Source of the DNA: Beta vulgaris subsp. vulgaris
Lineage: Eukaryota; Streptophyta; Magnoliopsida; Caryophyllales; Amaranthaceae
Direction: 5' to 3'
Assembly (NCBI RefSeq): GCF_026745355.1
Contig: NC_079206.1
Span: forward strand, 12,182,779 to 12,246,778
DNA: 64,000 nucleotides
In this document: in pieces, positions 12,055 through 24,513 of the stretch
How positions within the stretch are numbered: position 1 is the first letter of the stretch
Layout: every line of letters starts with the position of its first letter
Program-made: the position numbers and the translations under genes
The notes under the pieces: model-generated
Seen by the model: the letters and a program-made list of their open reading frames with translations, nothing else
What the model was told of the DNA's origin: nothing
Databases searched by the model: none

Positions 12055-14345
12055 TGTATCATATTTATACATAGGTTCTAGGTGCATTTAGGTTGTATTT
12101 TTTAGGAACATTTAGGTGCATTATAGTTCATAATTGTATACTATTGATGCTTAATTTGTGAAACATTACTCTTTTTGTGTCCTGGAACCTGCAAAGAATA
12201 ATCCATATTTGGGACCTATAAATAGAGGTGAGCACAACCGGGTACCCGGTAGAATTCCATATACCGGGACCCACTGGGTATTGAAAATCTGGAATTGGAA
12301 TTGGTCCAACCGGGTCCTAAATTTTTGGACCCAGACCTGGAACCGGCGGGTACCAGGTCCAGAACTGGGTACCCAGTTGTAAATTTAACAACATACTAAG
12401 GTGGGCCACTTGAACTATAAATTTTTTAAAAGAAATGAATGGGCCTAAAGGCCTACTAAATACTAACTTTTTACTTAACAACTATTATCCTATTACTAAT
12501 TCTATATGAGTATATGAAAAAAAAACCAATACTAAGTACTGGGTACGCGGACCTATACCCGTTCCAACCGGGTACCCAGAGCCGAAACCGGTCAAACCGG
12601 GTACCCACTAGGTAACGGGTCCAAAAAAATACTATCCAGAATTGGAACCAGATGCAACCGGGTCCATTTTTTTGGACCCAGACTCGGACCTAGTTGGACC
12701 TGGTCCGGGTCTGGCGGGTCCATGCCGGGTCCGAGTTTGGGTCTGGGTACCCGGAATTTCTACTCACCCCTACCTATAAAAGAAAATGGGTAATAATTGG
12801 GCCTCCTCTTGTGAATTTCTCCAATAATATATCATGAATTAAACTAAAATTATGCTAGAATCCCCAACAATATGACATGCTATGCGGCTTTGTTCGAATT
12901 TGTTTCGATGTTTGGTTTGTGCAGTGATTATATATCTCGTGTTTTCATTTGAGTGCTTAAGCCTTAGTGTAGTTCTATATTGTAGGTTTAGCTTGGGGGA
13001 TTTTCATGTATCATATTTATATATAGGTTCTAGGTGCATTTAGGTTGCATTTTAGGAACATATAGGTTCATTATAGTTCATAATTGCATACTATTGCTTA
13101 ATTTGCGAAATATTACTCCTTTTGTGTGTTTTTGGTATTCTTTGATGAATTTCAAGTATTAAGAAAGTATTTAATTAGCTACTCTTGAGGATTAAGAGAA
13201 TTTGGAAGAAGGTTCATTGCATAAGGCCAGGATCGTCATGGATAACTCATAGTACGAGTTTGAGCGAAAAAACAAAGTGAATAATCATTAGGAAAAATAT
13301 GAAAAAGGAGTCATGTCTACTCTTATGACTATAAAAATTTATGTGCTTATTAGAATTGAATAATTCCAATCTAATTGGAAACTAGATTTGAAGAGCTTTC
13401 CAACAATAGGTGCCACGTCCCGAGGAGACTTCTAGTCGAGAAGTTATGCTTTTCGAAAGTTCAAGTTGATCTGCTGGAATCTGCTACCGCATGCGGATCA
13501 CGTAAATCCGCTCATTTAATGTTTTATTTGACTTTCCTTATCTTGTAACTTACTTTCCTAGTTATATTAGGTTACCTAGTATTAAGTAGATTAAAAAAAA
13601 TTTCTCTCTTCTCTCTCCGACATTATTTTTATACTTTCTTAGTTGTTTGTTTAATTTTCGTCTTCTTTTTCTCTCTACCTTTCTAGTAAGCCCTATTCGT
13701 TATTCTTCATCATTGAGTTTATTGTTTTCATTCTATTTTTTTCATTGACTTCTGTGATAAAGCTTCTTTTGTGGATTTAGATTTTCTTATTTATTTCATG
13801 ATTGCGTAGTATTGTGTTCTAGGGTTTAGGAATCCATGTTTATATACTATGAATCTTGATTGATGTTTATTGATGGTTTGATTAGTCGTTGATATTTCTA
13901 ATTGATTAGTGATTTTATTGTTAATCTTGTAACCTAATCAATTGTCTATTTAAACTTGCTAATGAAGACTGATAGATCGAGAGATAATGCTTTTAAGAGG
14001 TTTACCTACAATTAGCAAATCTGATTATGTTAGCGACTGTACTATATATGTTGATTTGAGAGCGTTAAGACCCGACCGTAGGATTAACTTGTACTCTAGA
14101 TATCTGATTAATTGAATCATTGATGATATTTTGATAGACTATAGTTATAAACATGGTGAACCATTTTCCGAGATCCTTTTAATTTTATTTTCATAGTTTA
14201 GAACCATATTTCCAATATTCTTGATCTTGTTTAGTTTCTTCATACCTTAGAAGCTAGATTAAAACGACCATCTCTCTTTGGATTCGACTCTACTAACCCT
14301 ATTGTATTGTTGGAAGGCTAACTAAATATTATTTTTGACAGGTGT
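12055..14345 (+). mobile_element. Deletion derivative of an LTR retrotransposon
   Basis: About 125 bp starting TGTATCATATTTATA is present twice in direct orientation (12055-12182 and 13007-13132). The second copy is preceded by AGCTTGGGGGATTTTCA, which looks like a polypurine tract, so I read a truncated 5' LTR, a short internal remnant (12781-13006) and a 3' LTR. The 3' LTR contains 'TTGGATTCGACTC' near 14278, as in Athila/Tat-type LTRs. Its right border and target duplication are unclear. Confidence 0.5.
12223..12772. mobile_element. Small non-autonomous hAT element
   Basis: The left end TAGAGGTGAGCACAACCGGG pairs with a right end whose reverse complement starts TAGGGGTGAGTAGAAATTCC. The 8-bp duplication CCTATAAA flanks it (12215-12222 and 12773-12780). 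The inside is filled with GGGTACCC-type words in both orientations. It inserted into the truncated 5' LTR. Confidence 0.88.
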
Positions 14346-14660
14346 ACTACCTACCAGATTCTCGAAAATTTTTGGATTGCATACAAATCAGAAGTTTCAT
14401 TTTCGGATATTCGAAACATGAAATTTTTCGTTTTTTTTTCGAAAATCCGTTTTCAAGAGTGGATGTTCGACAATCTGATCTGAAACATATTTATGAACTT
14501 TTGCTTTGAAATTTTTAGTTTTTTTTTTTATTTTCGAATATCCAATATGATCCGGAATTTTGGATATCCAATTTTTTCGGATCGGGTTCGGATCACATTT
14601 TTCAGAACCGAGATTTTTATATCTGAAATTTCGGATGAGATTAGAAATGAACACCCCTGC

Positions 14661-16403
14661 TGATAAGTGCGTTTCTAATGCACTTTATGACCTTCTTTTG
14701 GCTTGTTTTAGCTCCCTTTTCCTCCTTTTCTTCCTTCTTTCTCCTCACTTTTCCCTTCTATTTCATTCACTTGATCATACTTGTCATAGTGACATTTTGC
14801 TAGATTTTCGATCTATTTTGATCGAATTTCTAGCACATATGCTTTCACCATGTTTGTTCGTGTTTCTATTGCAGGTATGACCCTTTTGGGGCCGAGAAAT
14901 GCGAGACATGGCACAGGGAACGAGCTAGAGGCTGAGAGTAGCCTGAGGTGCGCGGTGCGCCCGCACACGATGGTGCGCCCGCACAGCTACTGGTGCGCCC
15001 GCACCATCACATTTGGAGCACAAAACAGACGACATTGGTGCGCCCGCACCAAGCATAAGGTGCCCGCACCTGCGTCTGGTGCGCCCGCACCAACTCATGT
15101 GCGCCCGCACATTTTGACGGAGAATTCAGCTGAGGCAGAAGCTTAGGTGCGCCCGTACCTTACATGCGGTGCGCCCGCACCTGTACATTCGTGCGCCCGC
15201 ACCTTTTTACGAGGAATTTCCACCTTGAGGCAGAAGACTCAGGTGCGCCCGCACTTGAGGTCTGGTGCGCCCGCACCTCCTTATGGTGCGCCCGCACCAT
15301 GCGTTCCGGAATGAAAAATTCGATCATTAAACCCTTTTCCTTTTAGTTTTAGACTTACGCTTTATTCTAGTTTTCAACAATATTTTAGGGTTTTGTATTA
15401 GAGAGAAAACACTTGATTTTCATTGTAATTGAGATTAGAGATCATAGTTTGTGATTCGATTTACATTCAAGGTACTTTTCATTCAATTCAATTCAAAGTT
15501 TTAGTTTTTATTTCATTCTTTGGTGTTTGTTTATGTTCTTATATTATTTAAGATCTTCATTCTCTTAGTTTATAATTGCGTTTTCATTAGTTTAATCATT
15601 TCTTAATCATGTTTACCTTAGATTAGTCATAGATTTTGTTTAATTGCTTTAACTCCATGATTAGTGAGTATTTCATAATCTAGGGTTAGGGTGAAAGTAT
15701 GAATTAGGGTTTTAAATTGATGTTGATGTGATTTGATGTATGGAGAAGTTTATGCATTGATCTTGGTGTTTTGAGACCTTAGGATAGATATTGATCACAT
15801 TTATACTTTGGTATTTTGATTTCAAATGTTCTTAAATCGGATTTTGAACTCTTTTATCATCCCCAAGAATCAACTTAATTTCTATACCAAGATATTGGAT
15901 GGAAATTAAGGGATCCTTCATTAGGGGTTTTCCAAACTTATTGAATCTCTTAATCAATTAACTAAAGACCATTCGAGAGAGGATTTAGTTGATTGATTAA
16001 GTGATTACTCTTGAGGACCATTCGAGAGAGGACTCAAGTAATTTAGAGGGAAACTAAACCTTGCATAATCGTCTTTGTTGCTTCCAATCGCATTAACAAT
16101 CATCATCCGTTCTTATTCATACTAGTAACCTTAACTCTAGTGTCTTTTATTTGATATTTAAACTCGTGATATTTGCTTGTTCTACTGTTAGATAGTCTTA
16201 ATTGTTACCAAACATCTTTCAAACCCCAAATACCTTTCAATTGGGTAGTCTAGACTAGATAGACTTTAATCAATCCCATTTTCCCTGTGGATCGACCCTT
16301 GACTTGCCCTTACTATTCTCTTAGTGATTGCTTGTTAGGACTATAAATATTGTTTGGAAAGCGGTTCTTAGTGCCTTAACGACACACTAAAAACCTCTTA
16401 TCA
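14661..16403 (+). mobile_element. Solo Athila-type LTR
   Basis: It starts TGATAAGTGCGTTTCTAATG and ends CCTCTTATCA. It is closely similar to the two LTRs of the Athila element at 19782-33198, but in the opposite orientation. The 5-bp duplication CCTGC (14656-14660 and 16404-16408) directly flanks it, so it is a solo LTR formed by recombination between the LTRs of a former full element. The 5' end can form the hairpin AAGTGCGTT/AATGCACTT. Confidence 0.93.
14945..15300 (+). repeat. Array of GGTGCGCCCGCACC near-palindromes
   Basis: About a dozen copies of the 14-mer GGTGCGCCCGCACC, some decayed, are spread through 350 bp with unequal spacers. The arms GGTGCG/CGCACC are inverted repeats around a CC centre. 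The same motif is found, on the other strand, in the LTRs and internal region of the Athila element. Confidence 0.9.
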
Positions 16404-16415
16404 CCTGCCTCTAAC

Positions 16416-16861
16416 TGAAGTAACAATCGGGATGCAAGAACAATTACTTCATTGTCTGTTCGTTTCTAGTTTTGTTTTCAATTTGTTCAAACACTAACAT
16501 ACAATATAAGATCATATAAGATATATGATGTAAATTGTATAATAAATATTAAGTATAGAATAAGACGAGTATATAATTAATTATTGCAAGACGGGAGTAA
16601 CTTTTTGTCTAAAAGTGAATCCCTTTTATCTAAACTACAAACAAGCTCTTAGCTTAAGGTACTCATGCCATTCTTATAAACAAAACCATTATTTAGGGGC
16701 CGATTCGTTATTGTTTTTTTGTTTTTAGTTTTTTGAAAACTAAAAACTAAAAACTAAAAACAAGAAACCAAAAAAAGTGATTTTTACTTTTTAGTTGTGA
16801 GTTTTCAAAATCATCATGTTTGTAATAAGTTCTACAAACTTTTTTTTTTCATTATAGGATA
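16416..16861. other. AT-rich stretch, possible transposon terminus
   Basis: I see no gene. TAGGGGCCGATTCGTTATTG at about 16695 resembles a hAT-like end. A partly similar inverted sequence occurs near 34480, beyond the Athila element, but I cannot confirm a pair. Confidence 0.3.
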
Positions 16862-16863
16862 TA

Positions 16864-17538
16864 CTCCCTCTGTTTTTTTTATCTTTCTCACTTTCCTGTG
16901 GATATATATTCCAATGCACATATTTCAACTTAAATATCTTTCATTATATATTAGTAAAAAATTATGACGATTTAATATTAATAATGTACTAATTGATCGA
17001 CGAATCAAACAAGACCCCACATGACTATATTTTTTCTTATAAATTGAAACTAGGTTTTGGACCCGTGCATAATGCACGGGAACTTTAATACAATTAAAAT
17101 GTTTATATATCCGCTACATTGAAAACATATAAATGATTATTTATGTCTACTTGATCAAAAACTTTGTGTTTAAGAGAAATACACATTTATATTAATTATA
17201 AAGTTGTTTAACAAATACATGATATTCATATGTTTTGGAAGACTTCTTTTTAGAGCAAAAAAAATGTTTTAAGAAGCTACTTCATCCGTTCGTAGTCTAA
17301 TATAACAATGAGATTTTTACACTATTCATTCACTATCATACCCTTTCACTATATATGTTATTTTTATGTAAAGACAAATATAGTCATGTGGGTATTGTTA
17401 GATTCGTCTTGATATATACTTTCAAAATATCAAATGTGTATAATTTTACTAAATAGTAAATAAAGATATTAATAGTAAAAATTGAGCATTGGCAAGCGTG
17501 AAAACCCAATTGCTGCAGTAGAAAAAGAACGGAGGAAG
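16864..17538. mobile_element. Mariner-like MITE split by a Helitron
   Basis: Left end CTCCCTCTGTTTTTT and right end GAACGGAGGAAG are flanked by TA (16862-16863 and 17539-17540). Subterminal arms also pair: 'CGAATCAAACAAGACCCCAC' at 17001 against its imperfect complement at 17385-17405. A Helitron terminus interrupts the left arm at 17050. Confidence 0.65.
17050..17340 (-). mobile_element. Non-autonomous Helitron, 3' end visible
   Basis: Read on the minus strand the sequence ends with the hairpin CCCGTGCATTATGCACGGG, then a short spacer and CTAG followed by T. This is the classic Helitron 3' terminus. The 5' TC end should be near 17340 but I cannot place it exactly. Confidence 0.6.
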
Positions 17539-17540
17539 TA

Positions 17541-18106
17541 TAATATAGTCAGAAGCAATTATATCATCATAAGTAAAGCCAACAACACCTTAGGAGGAAG
17601 ATTGGAATTCCAGATTTTCTTCCACACTTCCGATACAATAGAATCGCCAACAACTGTATGGGAATTCTTAAAAAAATTAATAAAGTGATGGTCTTATTTA
17701 GTAGAACATACCAATTTTGGTGTAGCCCATAGAAAGCCATCATCTAAGGGTTGAGATGGTAAAGGTTAAGGATCTCAACCGCCTCAACAGGGAGAAAATT
17801 TGATCACGAACTTGGTTTTCATCCCAGTAACCAGTGGGGGGGGTCAATCGTCTCAAACTCTCTCTACATTACATCTTCATTTTTTCCTCGAAATGGCCTT
17901 AAAGTATTAGACTTCCCATTATCTTTCTGATATAGGAGTACTATTAGGCAATTTTTACCAATGACTGAGAAATGGCTACATAAAATTGGCCATGACTGAG
18001 AACTGGTCTGGAGATACAAACCCACCATGCGATAGGGATTGTCCTGACTTTTGACACACGACCAACTAAAATTGCCTTTTTTGAAACCTCAGAGGAAATT
18101 TGTTCC
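17541..18106. other. No recognisable gene
   Basis: This is ordinary intergenic sequence with no long frame or repeat that I can define. The 68-codon frame at 17482-17688 starts inside the MITE and has no known similarity. Confidence 0.4.
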
Positions 18107-18375
18107 ATCTGACGGAATGAGTACCATACGGGGTATAAATACCTTATTCCACGTTGCTACCTAAAATGACCACAATTTCGATGATATATTGTATCATACT
18201 TTATTCCCCATTTCATCTGGTGGAATGAGTATCATACAGGGTTTCCCCACTCTACTTTTTTCCTAAATACCTTATTCCCCGTTGCTACTTGAAATGATCA
18301 CAATTTCGATGATATATTGTATCATACCTTATTTCCCATTCCATCTGACGGAATGAGTATAATACAGGGTTTCTC
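18107..18375 (+). repeat. Tandem repeat of about 110-130 bp
   Basis: The words 'GGAATGAGTACCATACGGGG', 'ACCTTATTCC.CGTTGCTAC' and 'CAATTTCGATGATATATTGT' recur in the same order at 18115, 18230 and 18350. This gives two full units and a partial third. A further decayed unit lies at 18925-19003. Confidence 0.8.
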
Positions 18376-19680
18376 AATTTACTTTTCACCTCCCAAAGAC
18401 TACCTCAAGTGACTTCAATGGTCCACAATTAACCCTTATTCATTAATTTCTTCCTAAAACCAATTTTCGAATATATTAAGCGAACTAAAGTTTTAATATT
18501 CATTAAGACTAATTTAGAAAATGTAAACAAATATAAATACGCACTACTTGTATAATATATGTGTGTTTTATAGTTCTTTATAAGATGTACATTTCAATAT
18601 TATCTTCTACATAAAGAAAAAAAAAACCAAAACAAAGTTAAATAAATTAACAACTTTTCCAATTCAATAACTTTATTTGATCTTTTCAAAACAGTTTCAC
18701 TCTATTATAAACCAATTAAACTTGAATACTTATAAATCCCCCTTTTTTTTTACATATAAGCTTGACAATTAACTCATCTTGTTGATTCACCTTCTAAATT
18801 AGTGTCGCAATGCTCATTAGATATCTCTCTTTCCAGTCTAATATCGTCCACACGATTTATGGTTAAAAATTGTAACATTACTTTTATATAAAATTATAAG
18901 AAAATTATTTTACTTGTAGTTTCCTAAAATGACCACAATTTTGATGATATATTTTATCTTACATCATTCCCCATTTCATCTAACTGAATGAGTATTATAC
19001 AATATTAATTATATAAGAAAATCATGGCGCTGCTTAACTTTAATGATGAATAAGTGAGAAATATCTATTTTAGCAAGGAAACTATATTTAATCATGCATA
19101 TAAGAATAATTATTGATATCATATCAGACATATATAATTTGAGTTTAGGATGTTAAATTTATGAACAGTTATATTAGTTTTTTTTTGCAAGAATAATTAG
19201 TTAAAGAATATTGGATTATATTGAAGAAAAATAATTACTATTCTTAGTTTCTTAATACACGCAACATATTTCTTTTTGCGATATTTCATAAAACTTGCAA
19301 AATAATTCGCAAACTATTATAAAATTAAAGAAAGCTTTATTTTATAATTTAAGCACATGTGTCATGTTTTCACTCTCTCTCCTACTCTTTTATTTTATAA
19401 TTTTTATAGAATGGGCCAAATTCAAAATGTGTGAATTTTCTTTAAAAATGATATTAGTATCAAGCGTAAGTTCATAAGTGTATGTACTTATATCGTTTGT
19501 TTCATTTGAATGTAAGAATGTGGAAAATATTTGAGTGACCCTAGTCCCTAAGCCTAAGGTTGTCAACCTTCTTAGTCGCAATAATAGAATAATATATTAA
19601 TATATATCCAATAAATTGGAGAGAGAATTGCCATAGATTAATGTTTTGATGTACTCTTGACCTTAACTTTTTAGTAGTGA
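18376..19680. other. AT-rich intergenic DNA
   Basis: Apart from one decayed repeat unit (18925-19003) I see nothing that can be named. Confidence 0.4.
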
Positions 19681-19785
19681 GAAGAATATCCATTTTTATC
19701 TTTAAACAACTTATCTTGTCTGGCATTTTCTTAATTCTCCCTTAAGTTGTCTGAAAAACACTTAATTATTATATCTAAATTTGTT
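19681..19785 (+). repeat. 105-bp direct repeat, left copy, bordering the Athila element
   Basis: This segment (GAAGAATATCCATTTTTATC ... CTAAATTTGTT) is repeated without mismatch at 33199-33303, directly after the other LTR. The last four bases overlap the LTR terminus. Confidence 0.95.
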
Positions 19786-21413
19786 AAGAGGTTTTTAGTG
19801 TGTCGTTAAGGCACTAAGAACCGCTTTCCAAACAATATTTATAGTCCTAACAAGCAATCACTAAGAGAATAGTAAGGGCAAGTCAAGGGTCGATCCACAG
19901 GGAAAATGGGATTGATTAGAGTCTATCTAGTCTAGACTACCTAATTGAAAGGTATTTGGGGTTTGAAAGATGTTTGGTAACAATTAAGACTATCTAACAG
20001 CTAGAACAAGCAAATATCACGAGTTTAAATATCAAATAAAAGACACTAGAGTTAAGGTTACTAGTATGAATAAGAACGGATGATGATTGTTAATGCGATT
20101 GCGAAGCAACAAAGACGATTATGCAAGGTTTAGTTTCCCTCTAAATTACTTGAGTCCTCTCTCGAATGGTCCTCAAGAGTAATCATCAATCAATCAACTA
20201 AATCCTCTCTCGAATGGTCTTTAGTTAATTGATTAAGAGATTCAATAAGTTTGGAAAACCCCTAATGAAGGATCCCCTTAATTTCCATCCAATATCTTGG
20301 TATGAAATTAAGTTGATTCTTGGGGATGATAAAAGAGTTCAAAATCCGATTTAAGAACGTTTGAAATCAAAATACCAAAGTATAAATGTGATCAATATCT
20401 ATCCTAAGGTCTCAAAACACCAAGATCAATGCATAAACTTCTCCATACATCACAATCACATCAACATCATATTAAAAACCCTAATTCATACTTTCACCCT
20501 AACCCTAGATTATGAAACTACTCACTAATCATGGAGTTAAAGCAATTAAACAAAAAATCTATGACTAATCTAAGGTTAAACATGATTAAGAAATGTTAAA
20601 CTAAGAAATCGCAATTATAAACTAAGAGAATGAAGATCTTAAATAATATAGAACATAAACAAACACCAAGAGAATGAAATAAAAACTAAAACTTTGAATT
20701 GAAAAAAAAGTACCTTGAATGTAAATCGAATACAAAACTATGATCTCTAATCTCAATTACCAATGAAAACTCAAGTGTTTTCTCTCTAATACAAAACCCT
20801 AAAAAGTTGTGTGAAAGATAGAATAAAGCGTAAGTTACCTCTCGAAAAGAGGGTTTAATGATCGATTGTTTTTTCCGGATCGTGAGGTGCGGGCGCACCA
20901 AAAGGAGGTGCGGGCGCACCTGCTCAGGTGCGGGCGCACCTGATTTCTGCCTCAGGGTGGAATCTCTTCGTCAAATGGTGCGGGCGCACCAGATGAAGGT
21001 GCGGGCGCACCAATGTAAGGTGCGGCGCACCAATGTAGTCTGTTTTGTGCTCCAGAATTGGTCGATGGTGCGGGCGCACCAGTGGTTGTGCGGCGCACCA
21101 TCGTGTGCGGGCATACCAAGCGCACCTCAGGCTACCTTTCAGCCTCTAGCTCGATCCCTTAGCCATGTCTCGCATTTCTCGACCCCGAAAGGGCAATACC
21201 TGCAATAGAAACACGAACAAACATGGTGAAAGCATATGTGCTAGAAATTCGATCGAAATAGATCGAAAATCTAGCAAAATGTCACTATGACCAAGTATGA
21301 TCACGTGAATGAAATGAAGGGAAAAGTGAGGAGAAAGAAGGAAGAAAAGGAGGAAAAGGGAGCTAAAACAAGCCAAAAGAAGGTAATAAAGTGCGTTAGA
21401 AACGCACTTATCA
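19782..21413 (-). repeat. 3' LTR of the Athila element
   Basis: The left terminus reads TGTTAAGAGG where the other LTR has TGATAAGAGG, so the outer end of the element is altered. The inner end is GTGCGTTAGAAACGCACTTATCA-like, forming a hairpin. It carries about nine copies of GGTGCGGGCGCACC (20885-21117), several with one G lost. Confidence 0.93.
20885..21117 (-). repeat. GGTGCGGGCGCACC array in 3' LTR
   Basis: Nine copies or decayed copies lie in 230 bp. In the sense of the element every full copy has the CC centre (GGTGCGCCCGCACC), so orientation is kept. Confidence 0.9.
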
Positions 21414-22948
21414 AACTCCCCCAAGCTTAGCGTTTTGCTTGTCCTCAAGTAAACCAAGAATGAGAGTGAAGGAGAGAAAAAGAAAAAAAAGAATAAAAAG
21501 AAAGGGAAACATGCAACAACCTAACCTATATGCTCTAAATGCAAGGTTACAAACATGACATGAAGCTAAATGAGTTCATATCAAGATTTAGGAGACCAAC
21601 CAAACACAAGAGGGAAGATGATTAGGAAGCACAAGAGTGACTCTAAGGTCTCAATCCACCGATCAACCGAGTCTTTTTGAAAGAAAGCTTTCCAAGAATG
21701 ATTTCTCACTCTTCTCCACTTCCAAGACCCAAGTTTGACTCCTCCCTAGGGATGCTCAACCATAATTGCTCGCCTCTACCATGTTTTGATGACCCTCATC
21801 ATGACTTGCACAAAATCTCACCCGCCACTACTAAATAGATCAAGTCCAATCTAGAAGTCAAAAGGGGCTTTGTTAAGGTTGTAACGGGCTAGGTTAGGGG
21901 TGTGGATCATATTCTAGGAATGTGGTGCAAAAAGGGTAAGTGGAGTACAAACTAGGGGTAAATACTCCCCCAAGCTAGTCCTAACACTATTCTCAATTAA
22001 AGAACTCTCACACATATCCTTGAATTTCACTTGTTTCTTTTTCACTTTGTGAACTTTTTCCTTTTTCTCATCAATTTGATCTTTCTTTCTTTTCATTTTC
22101 AATAATAAACCAAAGCGGACAATAAGAACTTTCTTTCTTTTATATCTTTTGTCTTTCATTTTCACAAAATTTTTCAACTTTTACCATCATACAAGCACAT
22201 TAACTCTCTTTCAACCAAGACTTAATATCAAAACCACTTAACTCAACAAAAACTACACATGTACTCCACTTTGGGGAAAGTTTGGCCATGACTCATTATG
22301 TGGGTTAAGCAAAAATAGGATAGAAAGGCTCAGATGGGTTGAGAAGCGAATATATGCGGGTATTCAAGCTTTTGGCTCTGTAGCTCCTATTACTAGCAAA
22401 AGAAACGCCCTAAATCATTCTCCTAGAGGCTCGTCTTATGTAATCTTGGGGAGCTAAAATGCAAGTCACAAGTTAGGCGATCAATGGTGAGGGTTGTGAG
22501 TGAGTCTTACGAGGTTCTTGGCCCTCCTTCGGGATTCATCGCACAAGGGGCAAGGCAATCCATTCATCCAACTCGCCTAATTTCAAAGAGACTCTACCAA
22601 AAGTTATTGGTTTCAAAAGACGCCTAAAGTCACAACAGGGCTTCCAAAATCATCAAGTCTAATATAAGGAAGGTCTTCCAATCAAGTCATGAACTCTTTA
22701 GCCACAAATCATGCATGCAACCAAGCTATCCTAAATGCAGAATTTTTTTTTTTTTTTTTTATTTTTTTTTTTATAAAATAAGCAAGGCAAAAGGATAAGA
22801 CAAAAAGAAACTACCAAAGCACAGCTGTACATGTGAAGAGAAGTCAGCAGGGGTGGAGGATGTCAATACCACAACAGAAACAATCACCAATACCAACCGA
22901 AAACCAATGAGACCCCTAACTTCTAACCGTCTACGACCCCGAAACTCC
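21414..22948 (-). other. Athila 3' internal non-coding region
   Basis: It begins with the polypurine tract at the LTR border and includes an oligo-T run at 22742-22772. I see no supported frame; the minus-strand frames at 21914-22177 and 22771-22971 are short and unlike known proteins. Confidence 0.55.
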
Positions 22949-22969
22949 CTAAGATATAGACATACAAGC

Positions 22970-24513
22970 AAGTCCCCCGCTTAAGCAAAACTCCGCGCTC
23001 GGAGTTGCAAAAGGAGGGAGAGGGAGGGGGGTTGGAAAAGCTCCTAATAGTTCCCACCATCCCCCCATCGGGAGGGGGGTAAGGGGGGAAATACCCACCA
23101 GAGGACCCATCATAGTAGGATGGGTAGTGGGGGTAAGGACGGAATGAAGGCTCCTCAAATGGCCCTTCTCGAGGGTCGAAAGAAGGGGGTAGTGGGGATG
23201 GTTAGGGAAGGGAGGCTCATGTCCGGAGTGGACATTGGCGAGGTGAGTGCGCCAAGCCACCCTAGACACATGGTCCAGGTCGGTGCGGATACCGGCAAGA
23301 GTAGCCGTAACCGCATGGTGATTGGCCTCCTGAGAGGCCTGCATCTGCTAAGGCTGCCATGACAGAGCCCATGTCGAAGATTGAGAGGAAGAAGCTTCGG
23401 CCACCTCACTCTCAGGAATGCGGTGGTCGGGCCTCGGACCTCTCGGAACGCGGGGATCGATCTCCATAGGCATGGGCTCGGGGATAGCCCGTGGGATGTC
23501 ATGGGCAGGGGGAACCCGCCAACGGTTTTCGACGTTAGCTGGGAGGTCCCAAACGAAGTCGGGCCCTATATGACAGTAAGGTCGCCCCCCACAAGCCAGA
23601 TGCAGTTTTCCTTTTTATAATTGCGCAGAAATTTCATCTGCTGCAAGCTGGCACCATCCAATCTGTTGGACTGGCCAACAGTAGGCATGCTGGCTTCCAA
23701 GCGAGCCAAGTCATCGGTCAAGTCAAGGTAAGATGCTAGCCGGGTGACCATGCCACACACAAAGAATCTCCCCAGTCACCGTTGTACCCCCCGAATTTCC
23801 TGCAGTCGGTTGAGGAGGAGAGCAGCAAAGTTAATGCGGGCTCTATGGTGAGCCCCGTCAGTGGCCAACCAGAGAACCAGCAGCTCGTCCTTCCGCAACT
23901 GCCCGACTTCCTGTTTAGGAAAGATGGTGTAAACCAACATCCTATGGAAGTATCGGAGAGCAAGGTGGATGATCTCCGACGCTTTGGACGAGTTCGTTCG
24001 AAACGAAGTCGTACCGTTGGTGATCTTTGCCCACCACTCTTGTCATTATATCCCTGCCAGATGACGCCAAAGGGGCATCGCAGGGGGCTCGAGGGTCCAT
24101 CCCAAACCCTCACAGAATTCGTCAAAAGACAGTGCTCTTGCTTGATTAAACATGCGAAATTGAATAGTTAGAGCACCTGTCACATTACTTACGTTCAACG
24201 TACTCAAAAACTCGAGAGTGAGTTGATCGTAAGTAGGTTCACGAATACCGAGGAAGTCCGATAACCCGACATTAGCTGCCATCTCCCTTATCATCGACTC
24301 GATGTTAAGGTAGTTGCAGGTAGTGAGGTCATAGAACTTAGTGGGACGAAACGTGCGCTCAGAAAGTTGTTGGAAAATTTGTTTATGAGCGGCGTTTGGA
24401 AACTTTAGAGCATAAAGGGGAGGGGGATGCGAGCTAGACGAAGGTCCTTGTGAAGAGGACCCCGTCTTTGCTCGCTTAGACCTGGATGAGCCTTCACCAC
24501 CACTTCTTCCCAT
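22970..24513 (-). pseudogene. ATHILA-family ORF downstream of pol, frameshifted
   Basis: The ATG at 24513 starts 'MGRSGGEGSSRSKRAKTGSS', followed by 'FRPTKFYDLTTCNYLNIESM' and 'GLSDFLGIREPTYDQLTLEF'. This is the ATHILA ORF-1 family (PF03078), the extra ORF found after pol in Athila elements; its role is not established. The first frame ends at 24046. The similarity continues in other frames ('LRYFHRMLVYTIFPKQEVGQ', then 'VTRLASYLDLTDDLARLEAS' at 23700-23760, then 'AVTATLAGIRTDLDHVSR' near 23300), so at least three shifts have occurred. A region rich in Pro follows. No signal peptide or membrane anchor can be claimed. Confidence 0.75.

Larger units (their letters stand above)
11921..16407. mobile_element. 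hAT-like element with nested insertions
   Basis: The left end TAGGGGCGTTCAT pairs with the right end ATGAACACCCCTG (to 14659). The 8-bp duplication CCTCTAAC is at 11913-11920 and 16408-16415; a solo LTR inserted at the right border (14661-16403) displaced the right copy. Subterminal sequence is rich in GGATATCCGAA-like words in both arms (11945-12050 and 14360-14640). It has no transposase. Confidence 0.75.
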
